Assembly (NCBI GenBank): GCA_964535315.1
Contig: CAZHTS010000033.1
Span: 1-51,801 of the forward strand
DNA: 51,801 bases
Direction: 5' to 3'
From: CAZHTS01 sp964535315
Lineage (GTDB): Bacteria > Chloroflexota > Anaerolineae > Anaerolineales > Anaerolineaceae
The notes below the pieces were generated by a model. That model did no database searches. It saw only the letters and a program-made list of their open reading frames with translations, and was not told the origin of the DNA. The translations under genes were made by a program, and so were the position numbers. Below are positions 1-8,010 of the stretch, in pieces; position 1 is the first letter of the stretch, and each line of letters opens with the position of its first letter.

Positions 1-63
1 TGGCCTGCCGCCGATATCGATGCCCCTGGTTGGGTAGTTTTCGCCGGGAAGGGCGTATTTTAA
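1..63 (+). CDS. C-terminal fragment of an unidentified protein
   Basis: Frame 1 is open from the window edge to a TAA at 61-63 and encodes 20 residues ending in VVFAGKGVF. It could be the tail of a gene that starts upstream. Too little is present to assign a family, and a chance open frame of this length is possible. Confidence 0.3.
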   Translation, partial: WPAADIDAPGWVVFAGKGVF

Positions 64-90
64 CAGGATGGGCAGGATACACAGGATGCA
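62..90. repeat. short CAGGAT tandem motif
   Basis: Three imperfect copies of (A)CAGGAT follow one another within about 28 bases: aacaggatg, gcaggata and acaggatg. They lie in the intergenic space ahead of the phosphorylase gene. From memory, dispersed intergenic repeats built on CAGGAT units occur in several environmental bacterial genomes; that this is a member is inference from one copy. Confidence 0.35.
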
Positions 91-118
91 GAGGGGCAAA
101 AGATGACCTTGTCTATTC

Positions 119-149
119 TTGTGGTCGCCTTTTTGATTCATGGTATAAT
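119..149 (+). promoter_or_regulatory. probable sigma-A-type promoter of the phosphorylase gene
   Basis: An extended -10 element, TGG followed by TATAAT, lies at 141-149. A weak -35 candidate, TTGTGG, lies at 119-124 with a 19-bp spacer. The start codon is about 110 nt further down, leaving a leader in which no known riboswitch was recognised. Confidence 0.5.
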
Positions 150-264
150 TTTGCGGCGTAATATGTCTGAACCGCCGCCGTGTGTAGTCCGTTGGCTACC
201 CGGGATATTTTCAATAGACTAACGGTCAGTCAAAGCTCTGATTTCTTTTTTAGAAGGTAAACCG

Positions 265-2451
265 ATGGAAACGATTAGACGGGAAATTCCCAATCATTTT
301 AATTTACCAAGACGGATCAACCGCCTGGGCCAGCTGGCCTACAACCTGTGGTGGATATGGAACCCCGAAGGGCAGGCGTTGTATGCACAGATCGATAAGG
401 GGCTGTGGGATCGGGTCAATCACAACCCGGTGGCTTTTTTGTACGCGGTCGACCGGCCGCGCCTGAATGCGCTCACCAACGACCGCTATTACCTGGATCT
501 GTACGACCGGGTGATGCGCAACTTCGACCAGTACATGCGCGGCGAGGGCACCTGGTTTACCCAGGCGCATCCCGACCTGCTGGGGCGACAGATCGCTTAT
601 TTCTCCTTTGAATTTGGCTTGCACGAGTCGGTGCCGGTGTACGCCGGCGGCCTGGGTGTGCTTTCGGGCGATCACCTCAAGGAGGCCAGCGATCTTGGGC
701 TGCCGCTGGTCGGGATTGGCTTTGCTTACAACCAGGGCTATTTTGCGCAGAAGATCACCGAGGACGGCTGGCAGGAAACGCGCAACCAGATTCTCAACTT
801 TGCCGAGATGCCCATCATCCCTCTGATGGACGAAGACGACCGTCCGTTGGCAATCACGGTGGAACTGGCCGGGCGGCCGGTGGTGGCGCGCTTGTGGCAG
901 ATTCAGGTCGGGCGGGTGCCGCTCTACTTGCTGGATACCAACGTAGAAGAGAACAGCCAGGCCGACCGTCAGCTGACGGCGCGCCTGTACAGCAACGATC
1001 TCGAGGTGCGTATTTCTCAGGAAATGCTGTTGGGCATGGGCGGTGTGCGGGCGCTGCGCCTGCTGGGTTACACGCCCTCGGTCTGGCACATGAACGAAGG
1101 GCACTCGGCCTTCCTGGCGTTGGAGCGCATCCGCGAGTATATGCAGGGCGGCCTGAGTTACGACCAGGCGGCCGAGCAGGTGCGGATCGGCAATGTCTTC
1201 ACCACCCACACCCCGGTGCCGGCGGGCAACGATCAGTTCCCGCTGTGGCTGATGGACAAGTATTTTGCCAACCTGTGGCCCGATCTCAAGCTGAGCCGCG
1301 ACCAGTTCATCGACCTGGCGCGCCACGCTCAGCCGTGGGGCGAGATGTTCAGTATGCCGGTGCTGGCGCTGCGGCTCTCCGATCAGTCCAATGCGGTTTC
1401 CGAACTGCACGGGCGGGTGTCGCGCCAGATGTGGAACTTCCTGTGGCCCGGCCGGCGGGTGGAAGATGTGCCCATCGGGCATATCACCAACGGCGTGCAC
1501 ACCGGCACCTGGCTGGCGCGGCGTATGCGCCTGTTGTACGAACGCTACCTGGGCTCCGATTGGCTGCAGCATATCGATGACGCCGGCCTGTGGGCGCAGA
1601 TCGAGAACATTCCCGACGCCGAGCTGTGGACGGTGCGCCGGCATCTCAAGCGCAAGCTGCTGACCTTTGCCACCGACCGGGCGCGCCGCCAGTGGTTGAG
1701 CGGCACCATCCACCCGGTGCAGGTTGTGGCCGGGGGTGTGCTGCTCGATCCCTACGCTCTGACGATCGGCTTTGCCCGTCGTTTTGCGACCTATAAGCGC
1801 GGCAATCTGATTCTGCGCGACTTTGACCGCCTGCTCAAGATCATCACCAACTCGAGCATGCCGGTGCAGGTCATCTTTGCCGGCAAGGCCCACCCGGCCG
1901 ACGAACCCGGTAAACTGCTCATCCAGCAGGTGTACCGGGCGGTCAAGGACGCCAAGACCGGTGGGCGGCTGGTGTATCTGGAAGACTACGACATGAACGT
2001 GGCGCGTTACCTGGTGCAGGGGGTGGATGTGTGGTTGAACACCCCGCGCCGCCCGAACGAAGCCTCAGGCACTTCGGGGGAGAAGGCGGCCGTCAACGGC
2101 GTGTTGAACTTCTCGGTGCTGGATGGCTGGTGGCACGAAGGCTACAACGGCAACAACGGCTGGGCCATCGGCGACGACCACGATTACGAGGATCCCAACC
2201 ACCAGGATGAGGTGGACGCCAGCAGTTTGTACGACACGCTGGAAAATGAGATCATTCCGCTGTATTACAGCAATCGTTCGGCAGACAATCTGCCGGTCAA
2301 CTGGCTGGGGCGGGTCAAGGAATCGATCCGCACGCTGGCCCCACAATTCTGCACCCGGCGCATGTTGAAGGAATACATGAACCAGTTGTACCTGCCGGGG
2401 ATGCAGGCCGAAATCCTCGACCCCGAGGATCTTTCAGCGCAGGGTGTATAA
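265..2451 (+). CDS. glgP: alpha-glucan (glycogen/maltodextrin) phosphorylase, GT35
   Basis: The 728-residue protein is a glycosyltransferase family 35 phosphorylase. It uses phosphate to release glucose-1-phosphate from alpha-1,4-glucans, and the family needs pyridoxal phosphate. The N-terminal ~100 residues match the DUF3417-type extension (NLAYNLWW-like region) seen in the short bacterial subclass. The cofactor region is clear in NEASGTSGEKAAVNG near residue 600, where the lysine is the expected Schiff-base residue, followed by VLDGWW. Length fits the short subclass, not the ~800-residue E. coli type. It is probably cotranscribed with the next gene, 15 nt away. Family confidence is high; the exact substrate (glycogen or maltodextrin) cannot be read from sequence. 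Confidence 0.93.
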   Translation: METIRREIPNHFNLPRRINRLGQLAYNLWWIWNPEGQALYAQIDKGLWDRVNHNPVAFLYAVDRPRLNALTNDRYYLDLYDRVMRNFDQYMRGEGTWFTQAHPDLLGRQIAYFSFEFGLHESVPVYAGGLGVLSGDHLKEASDLGLPLVGIGFAYNQGYFAQKITEDGWQETRNQILNFAEMPIIPLMDEDDRPLAITVELAGRPVVARLWQIQVGRVPLYLLDTNVEENSQADRQLTARLYSNDLEVRISQEMLLGMGGVRALRLLGYTPSVWHMNEGHSAFLALERIREYMQGGLSYDQAAEQVRIGNVFTTHTPVPAGNDQFPLWLMDKYFANLWPDLKLSRDQFIDLARHAQPWGEMFSMPVLALRLSDQSNAVSELHGRVSRQMWNFLWPGRRVEDVPIGHITNGVHTGTWLARRMRLLYERYLGSDWLQHIDDAGLWAQIENIPDAELWTVRRHLKRKLLTFATDRARRQWLSGTIHPVQVVAGGVLLDPYALTIGFARRFATYKRGNLILRDFDRLLKIITNSSMPVQVIFAGKAHPADEPGKLLIQQVYRAVKDAKTGGRLVYLEDYDMNVARYLVQGVDVWLNTPRRPNEASGTSGEKAAVNGVLNFSVLDGWWHEGYNGNNGWAIGDDHDYEDPNHQDEVDASSLYDTLENEIIPLYYSNRSADNLPVNWLGRVKESIRTLAPQFCTRRMLKEYMNQLYLPGMQAEILDPEDLSAQGV

Positions 2452-2466
2452 AGGAGTCATTCATAC

Positions 2467-2994
2467 ATGGAAGCATTTCTCTCGCCGCAGGCATGGTTGG
2501 CGGCCCTGGGAATTTTTGTCTTGCGCATCGGCGACATGTCGCTGGATACGGTGCGCGTCTTGTTTGTGGTGCGCGGCCGCAAGGGCCTGGCCTGGGCGCT
2601 GGGTTTTTTTCAGTCGTTGATCTTTGTGGTGGCAATCAGTTCGGTGCTATCCAATCTGGATAACCCGCTCAACGTGCTGGGGTACGCCGCCGGGTTTGCC
2701 ACCGGTAACGTGGTGGGCATGCTGATCGAAGAGCGCCTGGCCATTGGCCACATCCAGATGACGATCATCAGCCCGCTGCGCGGCTCGGCCATCGCCGAGG
2801 CGCTGCGCCAGGCCGGTTACGCCGTGACCGAGATCGCGGCGCGCGGCCGGGACGGCACGGTCAGCATGCTGCACTGCAACGTCAAGCGCAAGGATACCGA
2901 TAACATCGAGACCGTGGTGCTGGAAGCCGACCCGGACGCGGTCGTCACGGCTGAGGACGTGCGCCCGGTGCGGCGCGGTTTCTGGCGTTCATAA
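2467..2994 (+). CDS. UPF0316 (DUF2179/DUF5698) membrane protein
   Basis: A 175-residue protein preceded by the ribosome site AAAGGAG. The N-terminal ~95 residues are hydrophobic and contain the family-typical DTVRVLFVVRGRK and GFATGNVVGMLIEE segments. The C-terminal ~75 residues form a soluble DUF2179-like domain (GRDGTVSMLHCNVKR) related to the cytoplasmic domain of YitT-type proteins. The biochemical role of UPF0316 proteins is unknown, and nothing here shows one. It follows glgP closely and is closed by a strong terminator, so the two form a likely bicistron without an obvious functional link. Confidence 0.85.
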   Translation: MEAFLSPQAWLAALGIFVLRIGDMSLDTVRVLFVVRGRKGLAWALGFFQSLIFVVAISSVLSNLDNPLNVLGYAAGFATGNVVGMLIEERLAIGHIQMTIISPLRGSAIAEALRQAGYAVTEIAARGRDGTVSMLHCNVKRKDTDNIETVVLEADPDAVVTAEDVRPVRRGFWRS

Positions 2995-3011
2995 CGTAGC
3001 GTTTTTACAGG

Positions 3012-3048
3012 ACAGGGCTTTCTCGACGCCGGAGAAAGCCCTGTTTTA
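3012..3048 (+). terminator. Rho-independent terminator of the glgP bicistron
   Basis: A perfect 13-bp stem (ACAGGGCTTTCTC with GAGAAAGCCCTGT) around a 7-nt loop is followed by TTTTATTT. It lies 18 nt after the UPF0316 stop codon. Confidence 0.9.
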
Positions 3049-3049
3049 T

Positions 3050-3096
3050 TTATTAAAACGGCCTCGCCGCTTCTGTCAACGCAGATGCGGCGAGGC
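3050..3096 (-). terminator. terminator of the minus-strand arabinose operon
   Basis: Read on the minus strand, GCCTCGCCGC pairs with GCGGCGAGGC (10 bp, 16-nt loop) and is followed by CGTTTTAATAAA. It sits just after the araD stop codon and abuts the plus-strand terminator, separating the two convergent operons. Confidence 0.75.
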
Positions 3097-3112
3097 GGGT
3101 CTCTGGGAGGAG

Positions 3113-3754
3113 TTATTGTCCGTAAACGTGGGTGTAGCGGTAATGTAGTTTCTCGACCATCTCGGGCGGGATTTCGGCCGGCTGGCCGAGTTGCAGCGCC
3201 AGCCAGACGGTACGGGCGATGTCTTCGACCATCACGGCGGCCTTCACTGCCGCCTCGCCGCTCTTGCCGATGGTAAAGACGCCGTGATTTTGCAGCAAGA
3301 TGGCCGGCGACGTGCCGATGCTCTCGACCACCACCTTGCCGATCTCCTCGCCGCCGATCAGGGCGAAGCCGCCGCACGGGATGGGCCCACCGATCTCGTC
3401 GGCGTGGGCGGTCAGGTAGACCGGGATGGAACGCCCCAGGGCGGCGAAGGCGGTGGCGTACGCCGAGTGGGTGTGCACCACGCCGCCCACGTCGGGCCGC
3501 CGGCGATAAATATACAGATGGCTGGCGGTGTCAGAGGAGGGTTTCAGGTCGCCTTCGATGACCTTCCCATCCAGGTCGAGGATGACGATGTGCTCGGGGC
3601 GCATCTGTTCGTAGCGCAGCCCGGAGGGCTTGATCAAAACGTAACCGCTTTCGGGGTCGCGCAGGCTGACGTTGCCGCCGGTCCAGGTGACCAGATTGTT
3701 CTTGGGCAGTTCCAGGTTGAGTTCGTAGATTTCCTGACGTAATTGCGCTAACAT
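3113..3754 (-). CDS. araD: L-ribulose-5-phosphate 4-epimerase (class II aldolase fold)
   Basis: The 213-residue protein interconverts L-ribulose-5-phosphate and D-xylulose-5-phosphate, the last step of bacterial arabinose breakdown. It shows the class II aldolase/epimerase motifs: GGNVSLR, KPSG, a zinc-binding HTH in GGVVHTHSAYATAFA, THADEIGGPIPC, and a third histidine in LLQNHGVF. The THAD...IPC segment and the C-terminal YGQ favour AraD over fuculose-phosphate aldolase. It is somewhat shorter than E. coli AraD (231 residues). It is the last gene of a five-gene operon, 10 nt after araB, whose kinase product it should consume. L-fuculose-1-phosphate aldolase is the main alternative. Confidence 0.85.
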   Translation of the reverse strand: MLAQLRQEIYELNLELPKNNLVTWTGGNVSLRDPESGYVLIKPSGLRYEQMRPEHIVILDLDGKVIEGDLKPSSDTASHLYIYRRRPDVGGVVHTHSAYATAFAALGRSIPVYLTAHADEIGGPIPCGGFALIGGEEIGKVVVESIGTSPAILLQNHGVFTIGKSGEAAVKAAVMVEDIARTVWLALQLGQPAEIPPEMVEKLHYRYTHVYGQ

Positions 3755-3764
3755 GACGTCTCCA

Positions 3765-5444
3765 TTAATTCTGAGCGAATACCTCGGCCTTGAGCTGCTT
3801 GAGGCGCTTCATCACGTCGTTGGCGCCGCGGCCAAAGGTATCGTGCAGCAGGCTGTATTCCTGGTACAGGCGGTCGTAGATGTGCTTGTTTTCAGGGATG
3901 GGACGATAGATTTCGTCCGGGCGCAGGTGGGCCATCTGCTCGCTGGCTTCCAGGATGGTGTCGTAACCGCCGGCGGCCTTGCCGGCTGCCACGGCGCCGA
4001 ACATGGCCGAGCCCAACGCCGGGGTCTGTTTGGCGGCGGCAACGCGCAGTTCGCGGCCGGTGACGTCGGCGTAAATTTGCATCAGCAGGTGGTTCTTGTC
4101 GGGCAGGCCGCCGGTGGCGACCAGCGCATCCACCGCCACGCCGTTTTCGGCAAAGGTCTCGATGATCTTGCGCGTGCCATAGGCGGTGGCCTCGATCAGC
4201 GCCCGGTAGATCTCTTCCGGTTTGGTCAACAGGGTCATGCCCAACAGCATACCGGTCAGGTCGACGTCGACCAGCACGCTGCGGTTACCGTTCCACCAGT
4301 CGAGCGCCACCAGCCCGCTTTCGCCCACCTTAAGCCGGGCGGCCTTTTCTTCGAGCAGGGCGTGGATGTCCATACCGCGCTCCTGGGCCTCGCGCTCGTA
4401 GCGGGCGGGAACGCAGTTTTCCACGAACCAGGCAAAGTGGTCGCCGACGCAGGACTGGCCGGCCTCGTAGCCGAACAGGCCGGGGATGATGCCGTCTTCG
4501 ACGTAACCGCACATGCCGGGTACCAGGCTTTCTTTCTCTGAGAGCACCATGTGACAGGTGCTGGTGCCCATAATCATAACCATCGTGCCGGGTTGGGTGA
4601 CGGTGGCGGCAGGCACGGCCACGTGCGCATCCACGTTGGCGATGGCCACGGCGGTGCCGGGCAGCAGGTGGGTCCAGGCGGCGGCCTGTTCGCTCAACCC
4701 GCCGGCCTTCTGGCCGATGGGGTAGATGTCGCCTGAGAGTTTGCTTTCCACCAGGTCTTTGAGACGCGGGTCGAGGGCGGCGTAGAAGTCGGCCGGCGGA
4801 TAGCCTTCGCGTTTGGACCAGATGGCCTTGTAGCCGGCGGTGCAGCTGTTGCGCTTTTCCACGCCGGTCAGCTGCCAGACGACCCAATCGGCGGCCTCGA
4901 GCATGCGGTCGGCGGCGGCGTAGACCTCGGGCGCCTCGTCCAGGATCTGCCAGGCCTTGGGCACGAACCATTCGGAGCTGATCTTGCCGCCGTAGCGGTT
5001 GAGGAAGGAATCGCCGCGCTGGCTGGCGATGGCGTTCAACTGGTTGGCCTCGGGTTGGGCGGCGTGATGTTTCCACAGCTTGACCCAGGCGTGCGGCTGG
5101 TTGCGCCATTCGGGCAGGAAGCACAGCGGCGTGCCATCCGCCTTGACCGGCAGCATGGTGCAGGCGGTGAAGTCGATCCCCAGGCCAATGACGTCTGCGG
5201 CGCTCACCCCGCTCTGGCGAAGGACGGCCGGGATGGTGTTTTTAAAGACTTCGAGGTAATCGTTGGGATCCTGCAGGGCCCAGTCTGGCCCCAGGCGGAT
5301 GTCGGTGCCGGGCAATTTTTCGTCGATCACGCCGTTGGCGTAGGGGTGGACGGACGAGGCGACCTCGCGGCCGTCGGCGACGTCGACCAGCACGGCGCGA
5401 CCGGATTCGGTGCCGAAATCAACACCAATCGCATATTTACTCAT
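3765..5444 (-). CDS. araB: ribulokinase
   Basis: The 559-residue FGGY-family kinase phosphorylates L-ribulose with ATP. The N-terminal phosphate-binding loop (GVDFGTESGRAVLVD) and the sugar-site region LGIDFTACTMLP are typical of ribulokinase. The C-terminal FGGY half carries ATGGLPDKNHLLMQIYADV and the alanine- and glycine-rich stretch LGSAMFGAVAAG. Length fits AraB (about 560 residues) and is larger than xylulokinase or fuculokinase. Its start overlaps the end of the upstream dehydrogenase gene by 8 nt, which suggests translational coupling. With araD downstream it defines the operon as L-arabinose (or L-ribulose) catabolic. Confidence 0.92.
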   Translation of the reverse strand: MSKYAIGVDFGTESGRAVLVDVADGREVASSVHPYANGVIDEKLPGTDIRLGPDWALQDPNDYLEVFKNTIPAVLRQSGVSAADVIGLGIDFTACTMLPVKADGTPLCFLPEWRNQPHAWVKLWKHHAAQPEANQLNAIASQRGDSFLNRYGGKISSEWFVPKAWQILDEAPEVYAAADRMLEAADWVVWQLTGVEKRNSCTAGYKAIWSKREGYPPADFYAALDPRLKDLVESKLSGDIYPIGQKAGGLSEQAAAWTHLLPGTAVAIANVDAHVAVPAATVTQPGTMVMIMGTSTCHMVLSEKESLVPGMCGYVEDGIIPGLFGYEAGQSCVGDHFAWFVENCVPARYEREAQERGMDIHALLEEKAARLKVGESGLVALDWWNGNRSVLVDVDLTGMLLGMTLLTKPEEIYRALIEATAYGTRKIIETFAENGVAVDALVATGGLPDKNHLLMQIYADVTGRELRVAAAKQTPALGSAMFGAVAAGKAAGGYDTILEASEQMAHLRPDEIYRPIPENKHIYDRLYQEYSLLHDTFGRGANDVMKRLKQLKAEVFAQN

Positions 5445-6459
5445 GGGATACTCCTTCGCTGGATGGTTGAATGATGACTTTAATCCCTTCCCGTCGCTGG
5501 GCGGTCTGGAAGGCCTGGGGGGCCTGCGCCAGCGGGAAGCGGTGGGTAACCAGGCTACGAACGTCGACCATGCCGCGGGCGACCAGTTGGATGGCGCGCG
5601 GGTAGGTGTGTTTCATGCGCCGGACGAGTTTCAGCGTCAGGCCTTTGCGCCGGGCGGTGGAGGCGTTGAACGTGGTGCGGTCGTCGGCGGGGATGCCGAT
5701 CAACATTACCTTGCCGCCGGGGCGGGTGGATTGCAGGGCGGCCTGTACGGCCAGGTCGTCGCCGGCGACCTCGAAGGCCACATCGACGCCGCGCTGGTGG
5801 GTGGCTGCCAGCAGTGCGGCCGCTTCTTCGCGCCCGTCGGCGGCGGGCAGCGCCAGGCTGGCGCCCAGGGCGCGGGCAGCGTCCAGGCGGTGCGGCAGGC
5901 GCTCGGTGGCGATGATCTGGGTCGCCCCGCTCAGGCGGGCGAGCTGGAGGATGAGCAGCCCGATGGGGCCGCAGCCGAACACGCCGATCGTCATGCCGGG
6001 GCGCAGGTGCGCCAGGTCGACGGCGTGCAGCGCCACGCCCAGCGGTTCGAGCATGACGCCGTCGACGGCGTCAAACGCGTCGGGCAGCGGCAACAGGTAG
6101 CGTTCGGGCCAGGCCATGCGCTCGCACAGGGCGCCGTCTTGCGCGGCGTGACCGGCAAAACGCTGCTGCTGGCACAGGTTGGGGTGCCCGCTCAGGCACA
6201 GTTCGCAGCGCTCGCAGGGCACAGATGGGTCTATCGCCACGCGTTGGCCGCCGGCCAGTACGCCGGCTGCCTCGTGACCGAGCACCAGCGGGCGTTCCAG
6301 GCGGGCGTCGCCGATGCCCGATTCGGCGAACCAGTGCAGGTCCGAGCCGCACAACCCGACGGCCTGCACCTGAACCAGCGCCTCGCCCGGGGCGGGCTGT
6401 GGTTCGGGTTCCTGATGGAGACGCAGGTCGCCGGGGCCGTGTAAACGTATTGCTTGCAT
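5437..6459 (-). CDS. zinc-dependent medium-chain dehydrogenase (polyol/sorbitol dehydrogenase-like)
   Basis: A 340-residue MDR-family NAD(P)-dependent alcohol dehydrogenase. The catalytic zinc region (CGSDLHWF and GHEAAGV), the four-cysteine structural zinc lobe (CERCELCLSGHPNLC) and the Rossmann motif GCGPIGLL are all present. The start at 6459 is chosen because the initiator is preceded by GGAGA; a longer frame reaches 6534 but runs through a hairpin. Inside an arabinose operon, a role in oxidising or reducing a pentose or pentitol (for example arabinitol) is plausible, but substrate cannot be read from sequence. Threonine or butanediol dehydrogenase-like activities remain possible. Confidence 0.85.
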   Translation of the reverse strand: MQAIRLHGPGDLRLHQEPEPQPAPGEALVQVQAVGLCGSDLHWFAESGIGDARLERPLVLGHEAAGVLAGGQRVAIDPSVPCERCELCLSGHPNLCQQQRFAGHAAQDGALCERMAWPERYLLPLPDAFDAVDGVMLEPLGVALHAVDLAHLRPGMTIGVFGCGPIGLLILQLARLSGATQIIATERLPHRLDAARALGASLALPAADGREEAAALLAATHQRGVDVAFEVAGDDLAVQAALQSTRPGGKVMLIGIPADDRTTFNASTARRKGLTLKLVRRMKHTYPRAIQLVARGMVDVRSLVTHRFPLAQAPQAFQTAQRREGIKVIIQPSSEGVSHE

Positions 6460-6482
6460 GTTTTCTCCAGGGTAGATAGAAG

Positions 6483-6529
6483 GGCTCCCGGGCCGGCGAT
6501 GAGGGATGAGCGTTACCGGCCCGGGAGCC
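6483..6529 (-). other. strong intercistronic RNA hairpin
   Basis: GGCTCCCGGGCCGG pairs perfectly with CCGGCCCGGGAGCC (14 bp, 19-nt loop) between the isomerase stop and the dehydrogenase start. There is no T-run after it on either strand, so it is unlikely to be a simple intrinsic terminator. It may protect or process the isomerase part of the operon transcript, or belong to a REP-like family. Confidence 0.7.
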
Positions 6530-6543
6530 TGCAATCCGGTGTT

Positions 6544-7989
6544 TTAACCCTGGTGGTAGTAGACTTCCCAACCCAGGTAGCGGGTCAGCGCCTCATTGAT
6601 GGCGCCGGCGTTCAGCGATAGATTGACGGCGACATGGTGCTCAAAGCCGTTGTTGCAGATATAGTTGAGCAGCTTCTGGAAGTTGGGGATCTGTACCACG
6701 CCGTAACCGCCAAAGGTCTTGAGCGGGTCATTGGTGAGTTTGCCCTCGCCGGTGTAAGCCAGAATGCGCCCGTTGAATTCGTCGGTGGAGACGCGGCAGT
6801 AGGTGAACGGATCGGGGCGCATGCGGCCGACGACGGTGCCGTAAGTGTTCTCGCGGCCGACGGTGCCGGCGATAATCGCCTGGTAATCCATCACGGGGCG
6901 ATCTTCGACCGAGACGCTTTCGTCGACAAACACGTCCTTGGGCAGGTTGGAGCAGTGGAAGATAACGCCCTTATCCGGGTCGTTGCCGTAGTTGTTGTTC
7001 CAGTCAACGATGGCGCTGGGCTTGGCGGAGGCCAGGGTGAGGATGTACATGCCCAGCAGCCCGGCGATGTCGGACTCGCAGGCGGCGGGCAGCAGGCTGT
7101 TGCTCATCATGCTCATCAGCGTGCAGGGCACCACGCCGTAGAACTCCTCGATCGCCGTCCAGCATTGCAGCGAACTGGCGACCAGTTCCTGCGCTTCCAT
7201 CCAGGAGTCGATGACTGCGCCCAATTTGGCCATGCGCAGCGTGGCCGCCGAAGGGACGCCGCCGGCGGGGACGTAGGCGGTGATGGCGGCCAGTTTTTCC
7301 TGGACGCAGGTATCGTCGTCCTTGAGACGGGCGGCGCGACCGAAGGCCTCGGACAGATCCAGGGTTTCGACCGAAACGCCGGCGCGTTCCAGCAGTTTTT
7401 CGCTGAAGCGCACGGTGTTAAACGCCGCCGGGCGGGCGCCGATGACGCCGACGCGGGCGTTCTTCAAACCACGCGTGATGCGGCAGATGGCGGCAAAGCG
7501 TTGCAGGTCGGCGCGGAACGAGGCGCTCTGCGGGTCGACGGTGTGCTCGTCGGTCAGGGTATAAGCGATGCCGTACTGGCGCAGGTTGTTGCAGGCCGAC
7601 ATCTTACCGCAGAACGAGTCGCGCCGGTCGTTGATCGTCATTTTCTCCACGTCATCCGGGAAGGCGTGCACCAGCACGGGGACGTTGAGGCCGGCCCAGC
7701 GCAGGGCGTTGGCGATGGCGCGTTCGTCGCCGAAATTGGGCAGGGTGACCAGCACCCCGTCGATTTCGCCGCGATGCTGTTTGAACAGGTCAGCGCATTT
7801 GTGGGCGTCTTGCAGGCTTTCGATGCTGCCGTAGGGCGTGTCTTCCAGCCCGAGGGCTATGGAATGAAAGCCTTCCTCGGCCAGCACGTTGAGCACGGTT
7901 TCGCGTCCGCTGACGCACAGATGCTTGGGAAAGAAGCCACGGTTCCCGACGATGACACCCAGAGTAACGGGTTTGAGTAAATTGGACAT
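6544..7989 (-). CDS. L-fucose/L-arabinose isomerase family protein (probable arabinose isomerase)
   Basis: The 481-residue protein belongs to the FucI/AraA fold superfamily, not to the classical AraA clade. Recognisable parts are the N-terminal Rossmann-like region (GVIVGNRGFFP), the middle block CESDIAGLLGMYIL followed by VDWNNNYG, which resembles the metal-ligand regions of FucI and AraA, and a C-terminal EHHVAVN that may supply the ligand histidine. The start at 7989 follows GGAGG by 8 nt. Since araB and araD follow and no classical araA is seen, it most likely converts L-arabinose to L-ribulose. The substrate is an inference from context; L-fucose or another aldose is the alternative. Confidence 0.8.
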   Translation of the reverse strand: MSNLLKPVTLGVIVGNRGFFPKHLCVSGRETVLNVLAEEGFHSIALGLEDTPYGSIESLQDAHKCADLFKQHRGEIDGVLVTLPNFGDERAIANALRWAGLNVPVLVHAFPDDVEKMTINDRRDSFCGKMSACNNLRQYGIAYTLTDEHTVDPQSASFRADLQRFAAICRITRGLKNARVGVIGARPAAFNTVRFSEKLLERAGVSVETLDLSEAFGRAARLKDDDTCVQEKLAAITAYVPAGGVPSAATLRMAKLGAVIDSWMEAQELVASSLQCWTAIEEFYGVVPCTLMSMMSNSLLPAACESDIAGLLGMYILTLASAKPSAIVDWNNNYGNDPDKGVIFHCSNLPKDVFVDESVSVEDRPVMDYQAIIAGTVGRENTYGTVVGRMRPDPFTYCRVSTDEFNGRILAYTGEGKLTNDPLKTFGGYGVVQIPNFQKLLNYICNNGFEHHVAVNLSLNAGAINEALTRYLGWEVYYHQG

Positions 7990-8010
7990 GCAGTCAGCCT
8001 CCAAAAAAGA

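Noticed and set aside
304..1893. 529-codon minus-strand open frame opposite glgP
   Set aside because: Antisense shadow without recognisable domains; the phosphorylase is certain.
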